A DNA stretch of 5,689 nucleotides from an uncultured Lentisphaeria bacterium (GCA_903821255.1 CAIJKT010001116.1:1-5689), one strand, 5' to 3'. Counted from the first letter of the stretch, positions 1 to 5,525 are shown. A program made the numbers and translations. The notes: generated by a model not told the origin, from the letters alone.

Positions 1-1393
1 TATCATCGAAACAAGCCTTGCCGGAATAATACGGCATCATGGTATGGGCATCCACCCATTGATCCGAGTTTCTCGCGTCGAGCGAGCACCAGCCCAGAGG
101 TTGTCCTCCGGCGTGCAGCGGGTCGGAGCACAGATAGAACTTGGATTTCGGGTGGTACTTTCTGGTGTACTCCGCGCATTTCTTTAATAATTGTCCGTTC
201 AACTGCACCTGAAAATTGAACCATTGATCTTTATATTTGTTATTAACTTCCTGAATAGACGGCATCTGTTCAAGCCTGGCAAAAGTTTTAAAGCTATCAC
301 GGCATTTATCACAGTAACACCATGTTTCCTGTCTGGGTTCGAAATCGAAATCAATGACATCAGGCTCCGGAATGCCGTTCATCAGATATTTCAGAAAGCC
401 GGGGAATATTTTCTCCCAGTACGGCGCATCCGATTCTTTTCCAACCAGAAATCCATCACACAGTCTGAACGGTTTGCCGTCGGCGTGAAACGCCTGACCA
501 TCGAGCTGAATCAACGGCCGTAAATTCTCCCGGTTTGCTTTGTCAAGCGTATTAAGATAGTTATGCAGGCCTGCACCTTCAATGTAAAATACCCCGTAGA
601 TATCAAACACCTTTTTAATCTCCCCGAGAATGCAGTCCGGAGAGGCGTGCACCCAGTCATTTACATTTTGAGTCGGAATGATCTGACAACTGGTCGCCGG
701 TCTCACGTGCATCATTTTAAAATATTTCAAATAAGCGTTCCTGACTTCCGGAAACGGCGCGATCTGGCTGAACAGGTCATACTGCCGGAATCCGAAGCGC
801 TTCAACGGCCTGGCCGCAAAATCCGGATAGGGCAGTGTTTTCAAGGTAAAACTTCTTTCATCAAATGCGGGTTTCTTGTCAACAGCAACTCTCCAATAAA
901 CGGTTCCGGCCTTGGCCGGATGACCGGAAGTATTTTTGATGTATACATATTCATAGGCGCAGTGAGCCCAGCCCCAGTCCGGCGGGTTGACGATTTTGTC
1001 ACTCATGGCAATAGTGTATCTGGAATAATTAACGCTTTGCTTTGACGGTCCTTCTCTGGTGATTTTCTCCGTCTGCATTTTTTCCGGCAGAAAAGACATG
1101 ACATTTTTGTCTATGCGGGTCGGACGGTACGGAGTTGCCCCGATTATTTCGAAGCCCTCCGGCACGTCTATCGCCAGTTCAATCGTCGAAACCGGCTGCT
1201 TTACGTCTTTTATTGCAAAGTTGATTATGCCGGGGATGCCGTCGCAGACATGGTAAACTTCCTCTCCGAAAATCCGGCAGTCGCTAAAATCCTTTATTGG
1301 CGTTATTTTAACTGAAATGCCTTTTTCAGCACTAGCCGCCGTCAAAAGACCCGCCGTCAGGACAAGTAACGCTATGTTCAACATTTTAATCAT
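1..1393 (-). CDS. Secreted glycoside-hydrolase-like protein (C-terminus outside window)
   Basis: An open frame runs without a stop from ATG at 1393 to the window edge, giving 464 complete codons. The N-terminus has a clear signal peptide: a short basic start, a hydrophobic core LNIALLVLTAGLLTAA and a signal-peptidase-I type site ASA|EK after residue 22. Residues about 25-185 look like an all-beta domain. From about 190 the pattern changes to alternating helix and strand, as in a TIM barrel. The likely active-site strand is VIDFDFEP (346-353), with D350 and E352 as candidate acidic residues, followed by a cysteine cluster CYCDKC (359-364) of the CxxC kind that I associate with uncharacterised hydrolases of PVC bacteria. 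The protein probably acts outside the cytoplasm on a polysaccharide or glycoconjugate, but I cannot assign a family or substrate. A weak Shine-Dalgarno (CGGGA) precedes this ATG by about 8 bases; a second in-frame ATG at 1384 is possible. Its nearest promoter is at 1634-1662, leaving a leader of about 230 bases that contains a pseudogene relic. Confidence 0.88.
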   Translation of the reverse strand, partial: MIKMLNIALLVLTAGLLTAASAEKGISVKITPIKDFSDCRIFGEEVYHVCDGIPGIINFAIKDVKQPVSTIELAIDVPEGFEIIGATPYRPTRIDKNVMSFLPEKMQTEKITREGPSKQSVNYSRYTIAMSDKIVNPPDWGWAHCAYEYVYIKNTSGHPAKAGTVYWRVAVDKKPAFDERSFTLKTLPYPDFAARPLKRFGFRQYDLFSQIAPFPEVRNAYLKYFKMMHVRPATSCQIIPTQNVNDWVHASPDCILGEIKKVFDIYGVFYIEGAGLHNYLNTLDKANRENLRPLIQLDGQAFHADGKPFRLCDGFLVGKESDAPYWEKIFPGFLKYLMNGIPEPDVIDFDFEPRQETWCYCDKCRDSFKTFARLEQMPSIQEVNNKYKDQWFNFQVQLNGQLLKKCAEYTRKYHPKSKFYLCSDPLHAGGQPLGWCSLDARNSDQWVDAHTMMPYYSGKACFDD

Positions 1394-1443
1394 TTATTAT
1401 TCCCGTCATCGTTTAGTTTTATAAAATTGTTATTTAGATTTCC

Positions 1444-1468
1444 GCTTCCGCTGTTGCAGCGGCGAAGC
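1444..1468 (-). other. Strong hairpin between relic and hydrolase gene
   Basis: GCTT-CCGCTG, a three-base loop, CAGCGG, a two-base bulge, then AAGC: a ten-pair stem that folds on either strand. On the minus strand it follows the stop codon of the pseudogene relic by about 25 bases and precedes the hydrolase start at 1393 by about 50 bases. It has no run of T after it, so it is not a textbook intrinsic terminator. It may be a former 3'-end structure of the lost paralogue, a processing or stabilising stem in the leader, or a weak attenuator. Confidence 0.45.
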
Positions 1469-1589
1469 CTATTGCGTATTTATGATAATTGTTTCACCTC
1501 AATTTTATGTCGTCAATATCGGTGCTGACGATACGAATCAGAAAAGCTTTTACCGGGGGAAAGTAACTTCAGGCTGCGCCTCTTTCAAA
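1469..1589. repeat. Diverged direct repeat, copy A (partner 1749-1869)
   Basis: Aligned by eye with 1749-1869 at a constant offset of 280 bases (281 after one indel), the two stretches agree at roughly three quarters of positions. The match covers the last coding part of the tandem C-terminal module and about 25 bases beyond the stop codon. Because homology continues past the stop, this is a DNA duplication rather than independently evolved similar protein tails. Confidence 0.82.
1494..1588 (-). pseudogene. Frameshifted relic of the 3' end of a paralogue of the 784-aa gene
   Basis: Read on the minus strand from 1588, the sequence gives LKEAQPEVTF, then after a one-base deletion (between 1553 and 1560) continues as VKAFLIR...DIDDIKLR and a TGA at 1496-1494. 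The intact neighbouring gene ends LKEAQPGVTLNSVKAFLIR...DLDDIKLR and TGA, so this is the last 30 or so codons of a close copy. Without correcting the shift the frame meets TAA at 1552-1550. No start codon or upstream part of the domain survives; homology stops near 1590, some 27 bases before an operator. It is not expected to make a protein. Confidence 0.85.
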
Positions 1590-1616
1590 GTAATTCCCGC
1601 CTGTCATAAATCTTAT

Positions 1617-1630
1617 TTTAAACGTTTAAA
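1617..1630. promoter_or_regulatory. LacI-family operator O1, perfect 14-bp palindrome
   Basis: TTTAAACGTTTAAA is a perfect palindrome with a central CG, the hallmark of LacI/GalR operators. It begins three bases downstream of the -10 box of the minus-strand promoter at 1634-1662 and covers the expected transcription start, a position that would block initiation. It is identical to the sites at 4266-4279 and 5342-5355. Binding by the regulator encoded at 4360-5328 is inferred. Confidence 0.85.
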
Positions 1631-1633
1631 TAT

Positions 1634-1662
1634 ATTATAATACAAATCTTTAAATTTGTCAA
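1634..1662 (-). promoter_or_regulatory. Consensus sigma70-type promoter P1
   Basis: The minus strand reads TTGACA (1662-1657), 17 bases, TATAAT (1639-1634): both boxes and the spacing match the housekeeping consensus exactly. Transcription would start near 1627, within operator O1, run through the pseudogene relic and reach the hydrolase at 1393. It originally may have served the gene of which only the relic at 1494-1588 is left. Confidence 0.88.
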
Positions 1663-1713
1663 TAGCTAACGCAAAAAATTCAAGAGATAAATTTATATTT
1701 AGTTATGCTTTAA

Positions 1714-1735
1714 TTCTTGCAGCGCGGCCGCAGAA
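1714..1735 (-). other. GC-rich hairpin downstream of the 784-aa gene, possible 3'-end structure
   Basis: On the minus strand TTCT, GCGGC, loop CGC, GCTGC, a bulged A and AGAA can pair (one G-T pair). It lies about 40 bases after the stop codon at 1774 and contains the eight-base palindrome GCGGCCGC (1724-1731). No T-run follows, only AATTAAAGC, so termination here is uncertain. The hairpin at 1444-1468 stands in a similar position after the relic's stop codon. Confidence 0.4.
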
Positions 1736-1773
1736 GGGATTGTTAAGTCTATTACATATTCATGATAATTATT

Positions 1774-4128
1774 TCATCTCAATTTAATGTCATCAAGATC
1801 GGCGCCGGCAGTACGGATCAGGAATGCTTTTACTGAATTTAAAGTAACGCCAGGCTGTGCTTCCTTCAAATCAGCCTTCAAATTGCGGGTGAAGGTTTGC
1901 CATTGCCCGTTGATGGTATTATTGCCAAGTCCATGCTGTATATACAGGCCCGTGCCGAGACTGTCAGTGCCGATATAAGTATATGTCAGGTACTCATCTC
2001 CGGCTGATGTGTTCACTAGAACATATATCGTATAAGTTACTGAAGTCCTCATGCTCCATTCCAGCGTGAACTGCGTTGTATTGCCCCAGTACGCGCCTCC
2101 GTCGGCGAGCTTCTGGAATCCGGTGTTTGACTGGTTGCCGGTTAATCTGATTATGTTGCTGCCGCGAGTTGCATCGAAGACGTTTGTTATTGTTCCAGTA
2201 GTATTGGCATCATAAATACTCCAGCCCGCAGTGTTGCCGTTTTCAGCATCCTCGTAAACGGTCGGGCTCATCAATCTGATGTCATCAACAAATCCGCTGC
2301 CGCGGATCAGGAACGCACTCGCGCTGTTTAACGTGACGGTTGGCTGGTATTTCGCCAGATCGGCTTTGAGGTCTCTCTTAATAGTATGCCATTTGCCGTC
2401 CGCCATTCCATTTAAGTCATTATAGTAAACATATGTTCCGGTTCCGCCTGGAGTGTTGTGAATGCTGTTATAAGTAAGATATCTTAATCCGGCAGAGGTA
2501 TCAAGCTGAATGAAAATGTTAAACGGTTCTGTGTATTTCATTTTCCATTCGATTGTGAACTGCGAGTTGTCATTCCATAAAGCGCCGGCGTCAGTGAGTT
2601 TCTGGTAACCTGTATATACGCCATTGCCCGCCAGTTGAATGACTTTTCCGAAGCCGCGCGCGGCATCGGCGACATTGTTGACCGTGCCTGTGCCGCTGTA
2701 GATATTCCAGCCTGCGGTATTGCCGTTCTCCGCGTCTTCATATACAGTTCCGGAAAGAGACTGCGACGATTTCAGCAGAATTGTGCCGCGATGAGACGGC
2801 AGACTGACCGTATTCACATCCGCAATGGTTGACGGATCATTCAGAAAATTGTCATGTGTCAACTGCTTGCACGTTTCTCTAAGTCCGATGGAAGTCACAT
2901 CGTTCGCTGCAGGATTGACATAAACATAACCATTGGCAAATTCACGCATATAGATATTGTTCCCGGAAATCACTTTTATCTGATACGGTCCGGCTGCATA
3001 TCCTAAATTCAATTTGCCGGTGTCAAATTCATCATACCATGGCTGTATAGAGTAGTTCGCATCCATTGGAAAGGAAAAATAACTGTTGTCGTTAATTTCG
3101 TTTTTGCCAAGCTGGTACGAACATAATGCATACCAGAGAGTATCGTAAAAGGTAACAGACTTCCCGTAATTGTCCGTACCGCTTCCTCCTGCTGACAGTT
3201 TGGTGGCGCTGACATGGTTGATCTTATAATTGTGAATGGCGCTTAATATGTCAACCTGCCGCTTCCAGCTCACTTCATCATAGAACAGCACATCGTAGCC
3301 GGTGCCCCACCTTGTTGCAAATGCTCCCTCCTCCATTGCAGCATCGGGGGGATTGGCTATGCCGTCAAGCGCGATAAACGCGTTATAACCATCCACGGTA
3401 TTGCTCTGACTGCGATTGCAGAAAGTTTTTTGTCCAGCCGCATGCAATCCGGCAGTCGTTGCATTGATGAAACTATGCATTGCGGTTATCCACGAGGCGT
3501 TGGAAGGATATTTTACAGGGGTGGAACTTCCGGCTGTAAACAAAGTACTGCAGTTGTCCAGAAAAACTCCATCCGCAACCCATTGCTGATTAACAACATC
3601 ATTGACAGTGCACTGCAGCCAGTAATTCTGATAGGCAGACAGGCCAACATCCATATACCAGGTGTTCGCATAACCGAGAACATATATGCGGCTGCTGTTA
3701 GCATCCAGCAGAAAGAATTCCGGGTGATCCTGATTTACATTAGTTCCCGGACCGCCATCGAGGGTGCGTCTGTTATTCCATCTGGCCAGGTTGGTCAGCC
3801 ACATAATCGTGTAGCCGTCGGTATTGTCCGCAACTTGGCCGGCCAACTGATATAAATAAATTTTAATATTGGGATTGATGCTCTTTATCGCCGCCCATGA
3901 ATTGCCGTTGATGTCATCCCAGCACCAGCGGTTGAATATAGCCAGGTCATATTTGGCAATCGTGTCCGGATCGCCGGGAAGACCGCCGCACAGTACCAGA
4001 CTGGAGCGGGTGAACTTAAAATCATCTCCATGACATGCAAGGCACATAAGACATAATCCGAGGACTGGAATCAGTTGCCGCCATTCAAAGAAAACCCCGG
4101 CATGATTCTTTTTTGCACGTTTCGACAT
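1774..4128 (-). CDS. Exported GHL15-like putative glycoside hydrolase with two C-terminal binding-type modules
   Basis: The 784-residue protein starts with a basic N-region and a hydrophobic segment (about 19-31) ending CLACHG, so it is exported; Cys32 makes a lipoprotein conceivable, although the lipobox is poor. Residues about 37-455 resemble hypothetical glycosyl hydrolase family 15 (GHL15) and GH114-like TIM barrels: YDLAIFNRW (60-68), IKIYLYQL, WYMDVG (157-162), DGVFLDN (186-192) and a late MEEG (265-268). D160, D186, D191 and E266/E267 are candidate active-site acids, by analogy only. Residues 462-623 and 624-784 are two related modules, each opening with VYEDAENGNTAGW and closing with AFLIR...DDI. 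The start is fixed by AAAGGAGG eight bases upstream. It has its own promoter and operator at 4266-4311, with a leader of about 150 bases. The reaction and substrate are unknown; action on an external polysaccharide is the likely role. Confidence 0.88.
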   Translation of the reverse strand: MSKRAKKNHAGVFFEWRQLIPVLGLCLMCLACHGDDFKFTRSSLVLCGGLPGDPDTIAKYDLAIFNRWCWDDINGNSWAAIKSINPNIKIYLYQLAGQVADNTDGYTIMWLTNLARWNNRRTLDGGPGTNVNQDHPEFFLLDANSSRIYVLGYANTWYMDVGLSAYQNYWLQCTVNDVVNQQWVADGVFLDNCSTLFTAGSSTPVKYPSNASWITAMHSFINATTAGLHAAGQKTFCNRSQSNTVDGYNAFIALDGIANPPDAAMEEGAFATRWGTGYDVLFYDEVSWKRQVDILSAIHNYKINHVSATKLSAGGSGTDNYGKSVTFYDTLWYALCSYQLGKNEINDNSYFSFPMDANYSIQPWYDEFDTGKLNLGYAAGPYQIKVISGNNIYMREFANGYVYVNPAANDVTSIGLRETCKQLTHDNFLNDPSTIADVNTVSLPSHRGTILLKSSQSLSGTVYEDAENGNTAGWNIYSGTGTVNNVADAARGFGKVIQLAGNGVYTGYQKLTDAGALWNDNSQFTIEWKMKYTEPFNIFIQLDTSAGLRYLTYNSIHNTPGGTGTYVYYNDLNGMADGKWHTIKRDLKADLAKYQPTVTLNSASAFLIRGSGFVDDIRLMSPTVYEDAENGNTAGWSIYDANTTGTITNVFDATRGSNIIRLTGNQSNTGFQKLADGGAYWGNTTQFTLEWSMRTSVTYTIYVLVNTSAGDEYLTYTYIGTDSLGTGLYIQHGLGNNTINGQWQTFTRNLKADLKEAQPGVTLNSVKAFLIRTAGADLDDIKLR
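1777..2259 (-). repeat. Tandem C-terminal module 2 (residues 624-784)
   Basis: About 161 residues, opening with VYEDAENGNTAGW, with middle strands FTLEWSM and GTGLYIQHGLG, a W-x-T-F-x-R-N-L-K-A-D-L stretch and the ending VKAFLIR...DLDDIKLR. The pattern is that of an all-beta jelly-roll often attached to secreted polysaccharide-active enzymes, so carbohydrate binding is the likely role. I do not assign a CBM family number. The pseudogene relic at 1494-1588 matches the end of this module better than that of module 1. Confidence 0.8.
2260..2745 (-). repeat. Tandem C-terminal module 1 (residues 462-623)
   Basis: About 162 residues with the same landmarks as module 2: VYEDAENGNTAGW start, FTIEWKMKY, TSAG-x-x-YLTY, a KWHTIKRDLKADL stretch, QP-x-VTLNS and the ending AFLIRGSGFVDDIRL. 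The opening 13 residues are identical in the two modules while the centres have diverged, which indicates internal duplication followed by drift. A four-residue linker MSPT leads into module 2. Confidence 0.8.
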
Positions 4129-4136
4129 GATGCTTT

Positions 4137-4144
4137 CCTCCTTT
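4137..4144 (-). promoter_or_regulatory. Strong ribosome binding site of the 784-aa gene
   Basis: The minus strand has AAAGGAGG followed by eight bases and ATG at 4128. This near-perfect anti-16S match decides the start codon and predicts efficient translation once the promoter is open. Confidence 0.9.
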
Positions 4145-4265
4145 ATTTACTTTGTAATACCCTAATAACCATGATATTGATTTAATTGCTATTGCATTCA
4201 ATAATTCCATAAACGTGAATCTTAGCAATCGCCCCCTTTCTTTTGATGAACGCCTCTCTTTTTAT

Positions 4266-4279
4266 TTTAAACGTTTAAA
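4266..4279. promoter_or_regulatory. LacI-family operator O2, perfect 14-bp palindrome
   Basis: TTTAAACGTTTAAA, identical to O1 and O3 and again exactly three bases downstream of the -10 box. It overlaps the expected transcription start of the 784-residue gene, so a bound repressor would prevent initiation. Binding of the LacI protein encoded next door is inferred from the shared site and the gene position. Confidence 0.87.
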
Positions 4280-4282
4280 TAA

Positions 4283-4311
4283 ATTATAATGCAAATCCTA
4301 CAATTTGTCAA
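4283..4311 (-). promoter_or_regulatory. Consensus sigma70-type promoter P2 of the 784-aa gene
   Basis: TTGACA (4311-4306), 17 bases, TATAAT (4288-4283) on the minus strand. The expected start near 4276 gives a leader of about 150 bases. The -35 box is about 50 bases beyond the LacI stop codon, and no convincing intrinsic terminator separates them, so readthrough from the regulator gene may add to expression. Confidence 0.9.
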
Positions 4312-4359
4312 TAGTTTATGCAAAAAATTTAAGATATAAAATTATAGAATAATTTAGCA

Positions 4360-5328
4360 TCATATCCGGGCGGTGCTGCCGCGGATAATTAACTCCGGTT
4401 CAATCAGGCGATTTTCGACTTTACGGCCGTTAATCCGGTCCAGCAGCATTTCCATCGCCTGGCGGCCGATCTCGGCGCGTTTGATGGCAATTGTGGAAAA
4501 ATTATATTCCGGCTGCGACACCGCCCAGATGTCGTCAAACCCCAGGAGCGAAATGTCCTCAGGTATTTTAAGCTTTCTTTTATTTAGGGAATGCTTGATG
4601 GTAATGGCGTCATAATCCGAGAAGGCGACAATGCCTGTCGGCCTGGTTCTGGGTTCCAGTAGTTTAAATAATTCCGCTTCAGAGTTAAACAATGCCGGTT
4701 TTTCCATCCCGGCCTCTTCGGCGGCCTGGCAGCAGCCGGCATAACGGGAGGTCTCAAAATCTTTATTTAAACAGCCGTAGGCGATTCTGGTGTGTCCGAA
4801 TTCAATCAAATGCTGAAAAGCAATTTTCCCCCCTTTAAAGTCATCATTAATGACAAACGGGATATTCGATTCGAAACAGAAATCCGAGCACCCTACAACC
4901 GGTATCCCGGAATTGTTGATTTCAGAAATGCGGTGTCTGCCTGAACGGTATACCCAGGGGGTTATAATTCCGTCAACCCGTTTCTCGCAGAATGTCTTCA
5001 ATTGCGCTTCGATGTATTGTTCGGAATATTTCACCAGGCCCAGTAGAAGAGTGTAGTTGTTAGCCGAGGCCGTTTCCCCGATGCTTTGCAGCAATTCACT
5101 GACATAGGAGGAGGTTATATCTGCGATGAGACAGCCAATCATCATGCTTTTACTGGATTGAAGAGCCTGTGCCAGATGATTTGGAATATAATTGTGTCTT
5201 TTCGCGGCATCCTGTACTAACGCCCGGGTTTTAACTGCAATCCGGGGATCGTCTTTCAAGGCGAAGCTTACTGTCGCATAAGAAATATTTAAATCTCTGG
5301 CAATATCTTTTAATGTTACTTTCGCCAT
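4360..5328 (-). CDS. LacI/GalR-family transcriptional regulator, probable local repressor
   Basis: At 322 residues this is a normal length for the family. Residues 3-24 form the LacI helix-turn-helix (VTLKDIARDLNISYATVSFAL), followed by DDPRIAVKTR and the hinge helix YIPNHLAQAL (47-56) with the minor-groove leucine at 56. Residues from about 61 form the periplasmic-binding-protein-like ligand domain, with family landmarks VDGIITP (118-124), HLIEFGHTRIAY (173-184) and GFDD (263-266). It is cytoplasmic and expected to bind as a dimer, with DNA affinity set by a sugar or sugar derivative that cannot be named from sequence. The start is supported by AAAGG six bases upstream. Its own promoter carries a perfect operator, and matching operators precede three flanking genes, so it is most likely an autoregulated repressor of this locus. 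Position 22 of the recognition helix is Phe, where many relatives have Arg or His. Confidence 0.95.
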   Translation of the reverse strand: MAKVTLKDIARDLNISYATVSFALKDDPRIAVKTRALVQDAAKRHNYIPNHLAQALQSSKSMMIGCLIADITSSYVSELLQSIGETASANNYTLLLGLVKYSEQYIEAQLKTFCEKRVDGIITPWVYRSGRHRISEINNSGIPVVGCSDFCFESNIPFVINDDFKGGKIAFQHLIEFGHTRIAYGCLNKDFETSRYAGCCQAAEEAGMEKPALFNSEAELFKLLEPRTRPTGIVAFSDYDAITIKHSLNKRKLKIPEDISLLGFDDIWAVSQPEYNFSTIAIKRAEIGRQAMEMLLDRINGRKVENRLIEPELIIRGSTARI

Positions 5329-5334
5329 ACCCGA

Positions 5335-5340
5335 CCTTTG
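5335..5340 (-). promoter_or_regulatory. Ribosome binding site of the LacI-family gene
   Basis: CAAAGG lies six bases before ATG at 5328 on the minus strand. It is only one base from operator O3, so the predicted messenger leader is very short, about 24 bases. Confidence 0.7.
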
Positions 5341-5341
5341 C

Positions 5342-5355
5342 TTTAAACGTTTAAA
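5342..5355. promoter_or_regulatory. LacI-family operator O3, autoregulatory, perfect palindrome
   Basis: Third exact copy of TTTAAACGTTTAAA, three bases downstream of the -10 box of the regulator's own promoter and directly next to its ribosome binding site. This placement is typical of negative autoregulation. Confidence 0.87.
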
Positions 5356-5358
5356 TAT

Positions 5359-5387
5359 ATTTTAGCACGAATCTTAAAATTTGTCAA
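5359..5387 (-). promoter_or_regulatory. Promoter P3 of the LacI-family gene
   Basis: TTGACA (5387-5382), 17 bases, TAAAAT (5364-5359) on the minus strand. The -10 box deviates by one base from consensus, unlike P1 and P2, but is preceded by TGC, which gives an extended -10 element. Expected start near 5352. The spacer and upstream sequence are clearly related to P1 and P2. Confidence 0.85.
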
Positions 5388-5425
5388 TAGTTAACGCAGA
5401 AAATAAAAAATTAATCCGATGCTTA

Positions 5426-5454
5426 TTGACTTTTTCGGAAACAGGCATTATTTT
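5426..5454 (+). promoter_or_regulatory. Divergent promoter P4
   Basis: TTGACT (5426-5431), 17 bases, TATTTT (5449-5454) on the plus strand. It is weaker than the minus-strand promoters at both boxes, and its spacer sequence is unrelated to theirs, but spacing and operator position are the same. The -35 boxes of P3 and P4 are 38 bases apart, so the two polymerase sites are back to back. Transcription would start near 5461 and reach the gene at 5526. Confidence 0.7.
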
Positions 5455-5457
5455 AAT

Positions 5458-5471
5458 TTTAAACGATTAAA
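5458..5471. promoter_or_regulatory. LacI-family operator O4, one mismatch
   Basis: TTTAAACGATTAAA matches the perfect operator at 13 of 14 positions and again begins exactly three bases after the -10 box. The altered base is next to the central CG on one side, so affinity may be lower than at O1 to O3. The conserved position makes a chance match unlikely in spite of the A/T-rich surroundings. Confidence 0.75.
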
Positions 5472-5525
5472 CCAATTTAAGAATTAAGTTATCAACGATA
5501 AATCTAATAAGGAACAAAACTTTTT

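Larger units (their letters stand above)
1613..1695. repeat. Promoter-region repeat, copy 1 (partners 4262-4344 and about 5342-5400)
   Basis: The block contains the operator, the -10 box, the 17-base spacer, the -35 box and an A/T-rich upstream part with a conserved GCAAAAAATT-like string. By hand it differs from 4262-4344 at about 12 of 83 positions, and from the block upstream of the LacI gene at a handful of positions over about 60. Even the non-functional spacer is conserved, so these copies share a recent common origin. Confidence 0.8.
4262..4344. repeat. Promoter-region repeat, copy 2
   Basis: Partner of 1613-1695, with about 86 percent of positions agreeing by hand alignment without gaps. 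Similarity begins just downstream of the operator and fades about 33 bases upstream of the -35 box. It includes the conserved A/T-rich upstream stretch, which could act as an UP element. Confidence 0.8.

Noticed and set aside
3..224. Minus-strand 73-codon frame at the window edge
   Set aside because: It is one base out of frame with the secreted hydrolase reading and lacks any recognisable sequence; an overlap artefact.
191..1256. Plus-strand open frames of 65-160 codons within 1-1256
   Set aside because: They lie opposite a continuous minus-strand frame with a signal peptide and barrel-like sequence. Their translations look compositionally random and they have no ribosome binding sites.
1724..1731. 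GCGGCCGC palindrome as a cloning-site or vector junction
   Set aside because: It is embedded in a hairpin that fits native 3'-flanking sequence, with homology to the relic's flank nearby and no vector sequence on either side.
1394..1773. Insertion sequence or other mobile element as the cause of the promoter and relic duplication
   Set aside because: No transposase fragment, terminal inverted repeats or target-site duplication could be seen. Tandem duplication with deletion explains both repeated ends.
3430..3855. Plus-strand 141-codon frame inside the 784-aa gene
   Set aside because: It is antisense to the conserved catalytic region with DGVFLDN and WYMDVG. It has no ribosome binding site or family resemblance.
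4170..4204. Short inverted and direct ATTGC/ATTGA repeats in the leader of the 784-aa gene as a riboswitch or second operator
   Set aside because: The possible stems are only about five pairs, do not resemble a known riboswitch, and contain no centre like the other operators.
4339..4355. Perfect AT-only inverted repeat AAATTAT-AGA-ATAATTT just after the LacI stop codon as a terminator
   Set aside because: A seven-pair stem of A/T only is too weak for intrinsic termination and no T-run follows directly. In this A/T-rich spacer chance is likely.
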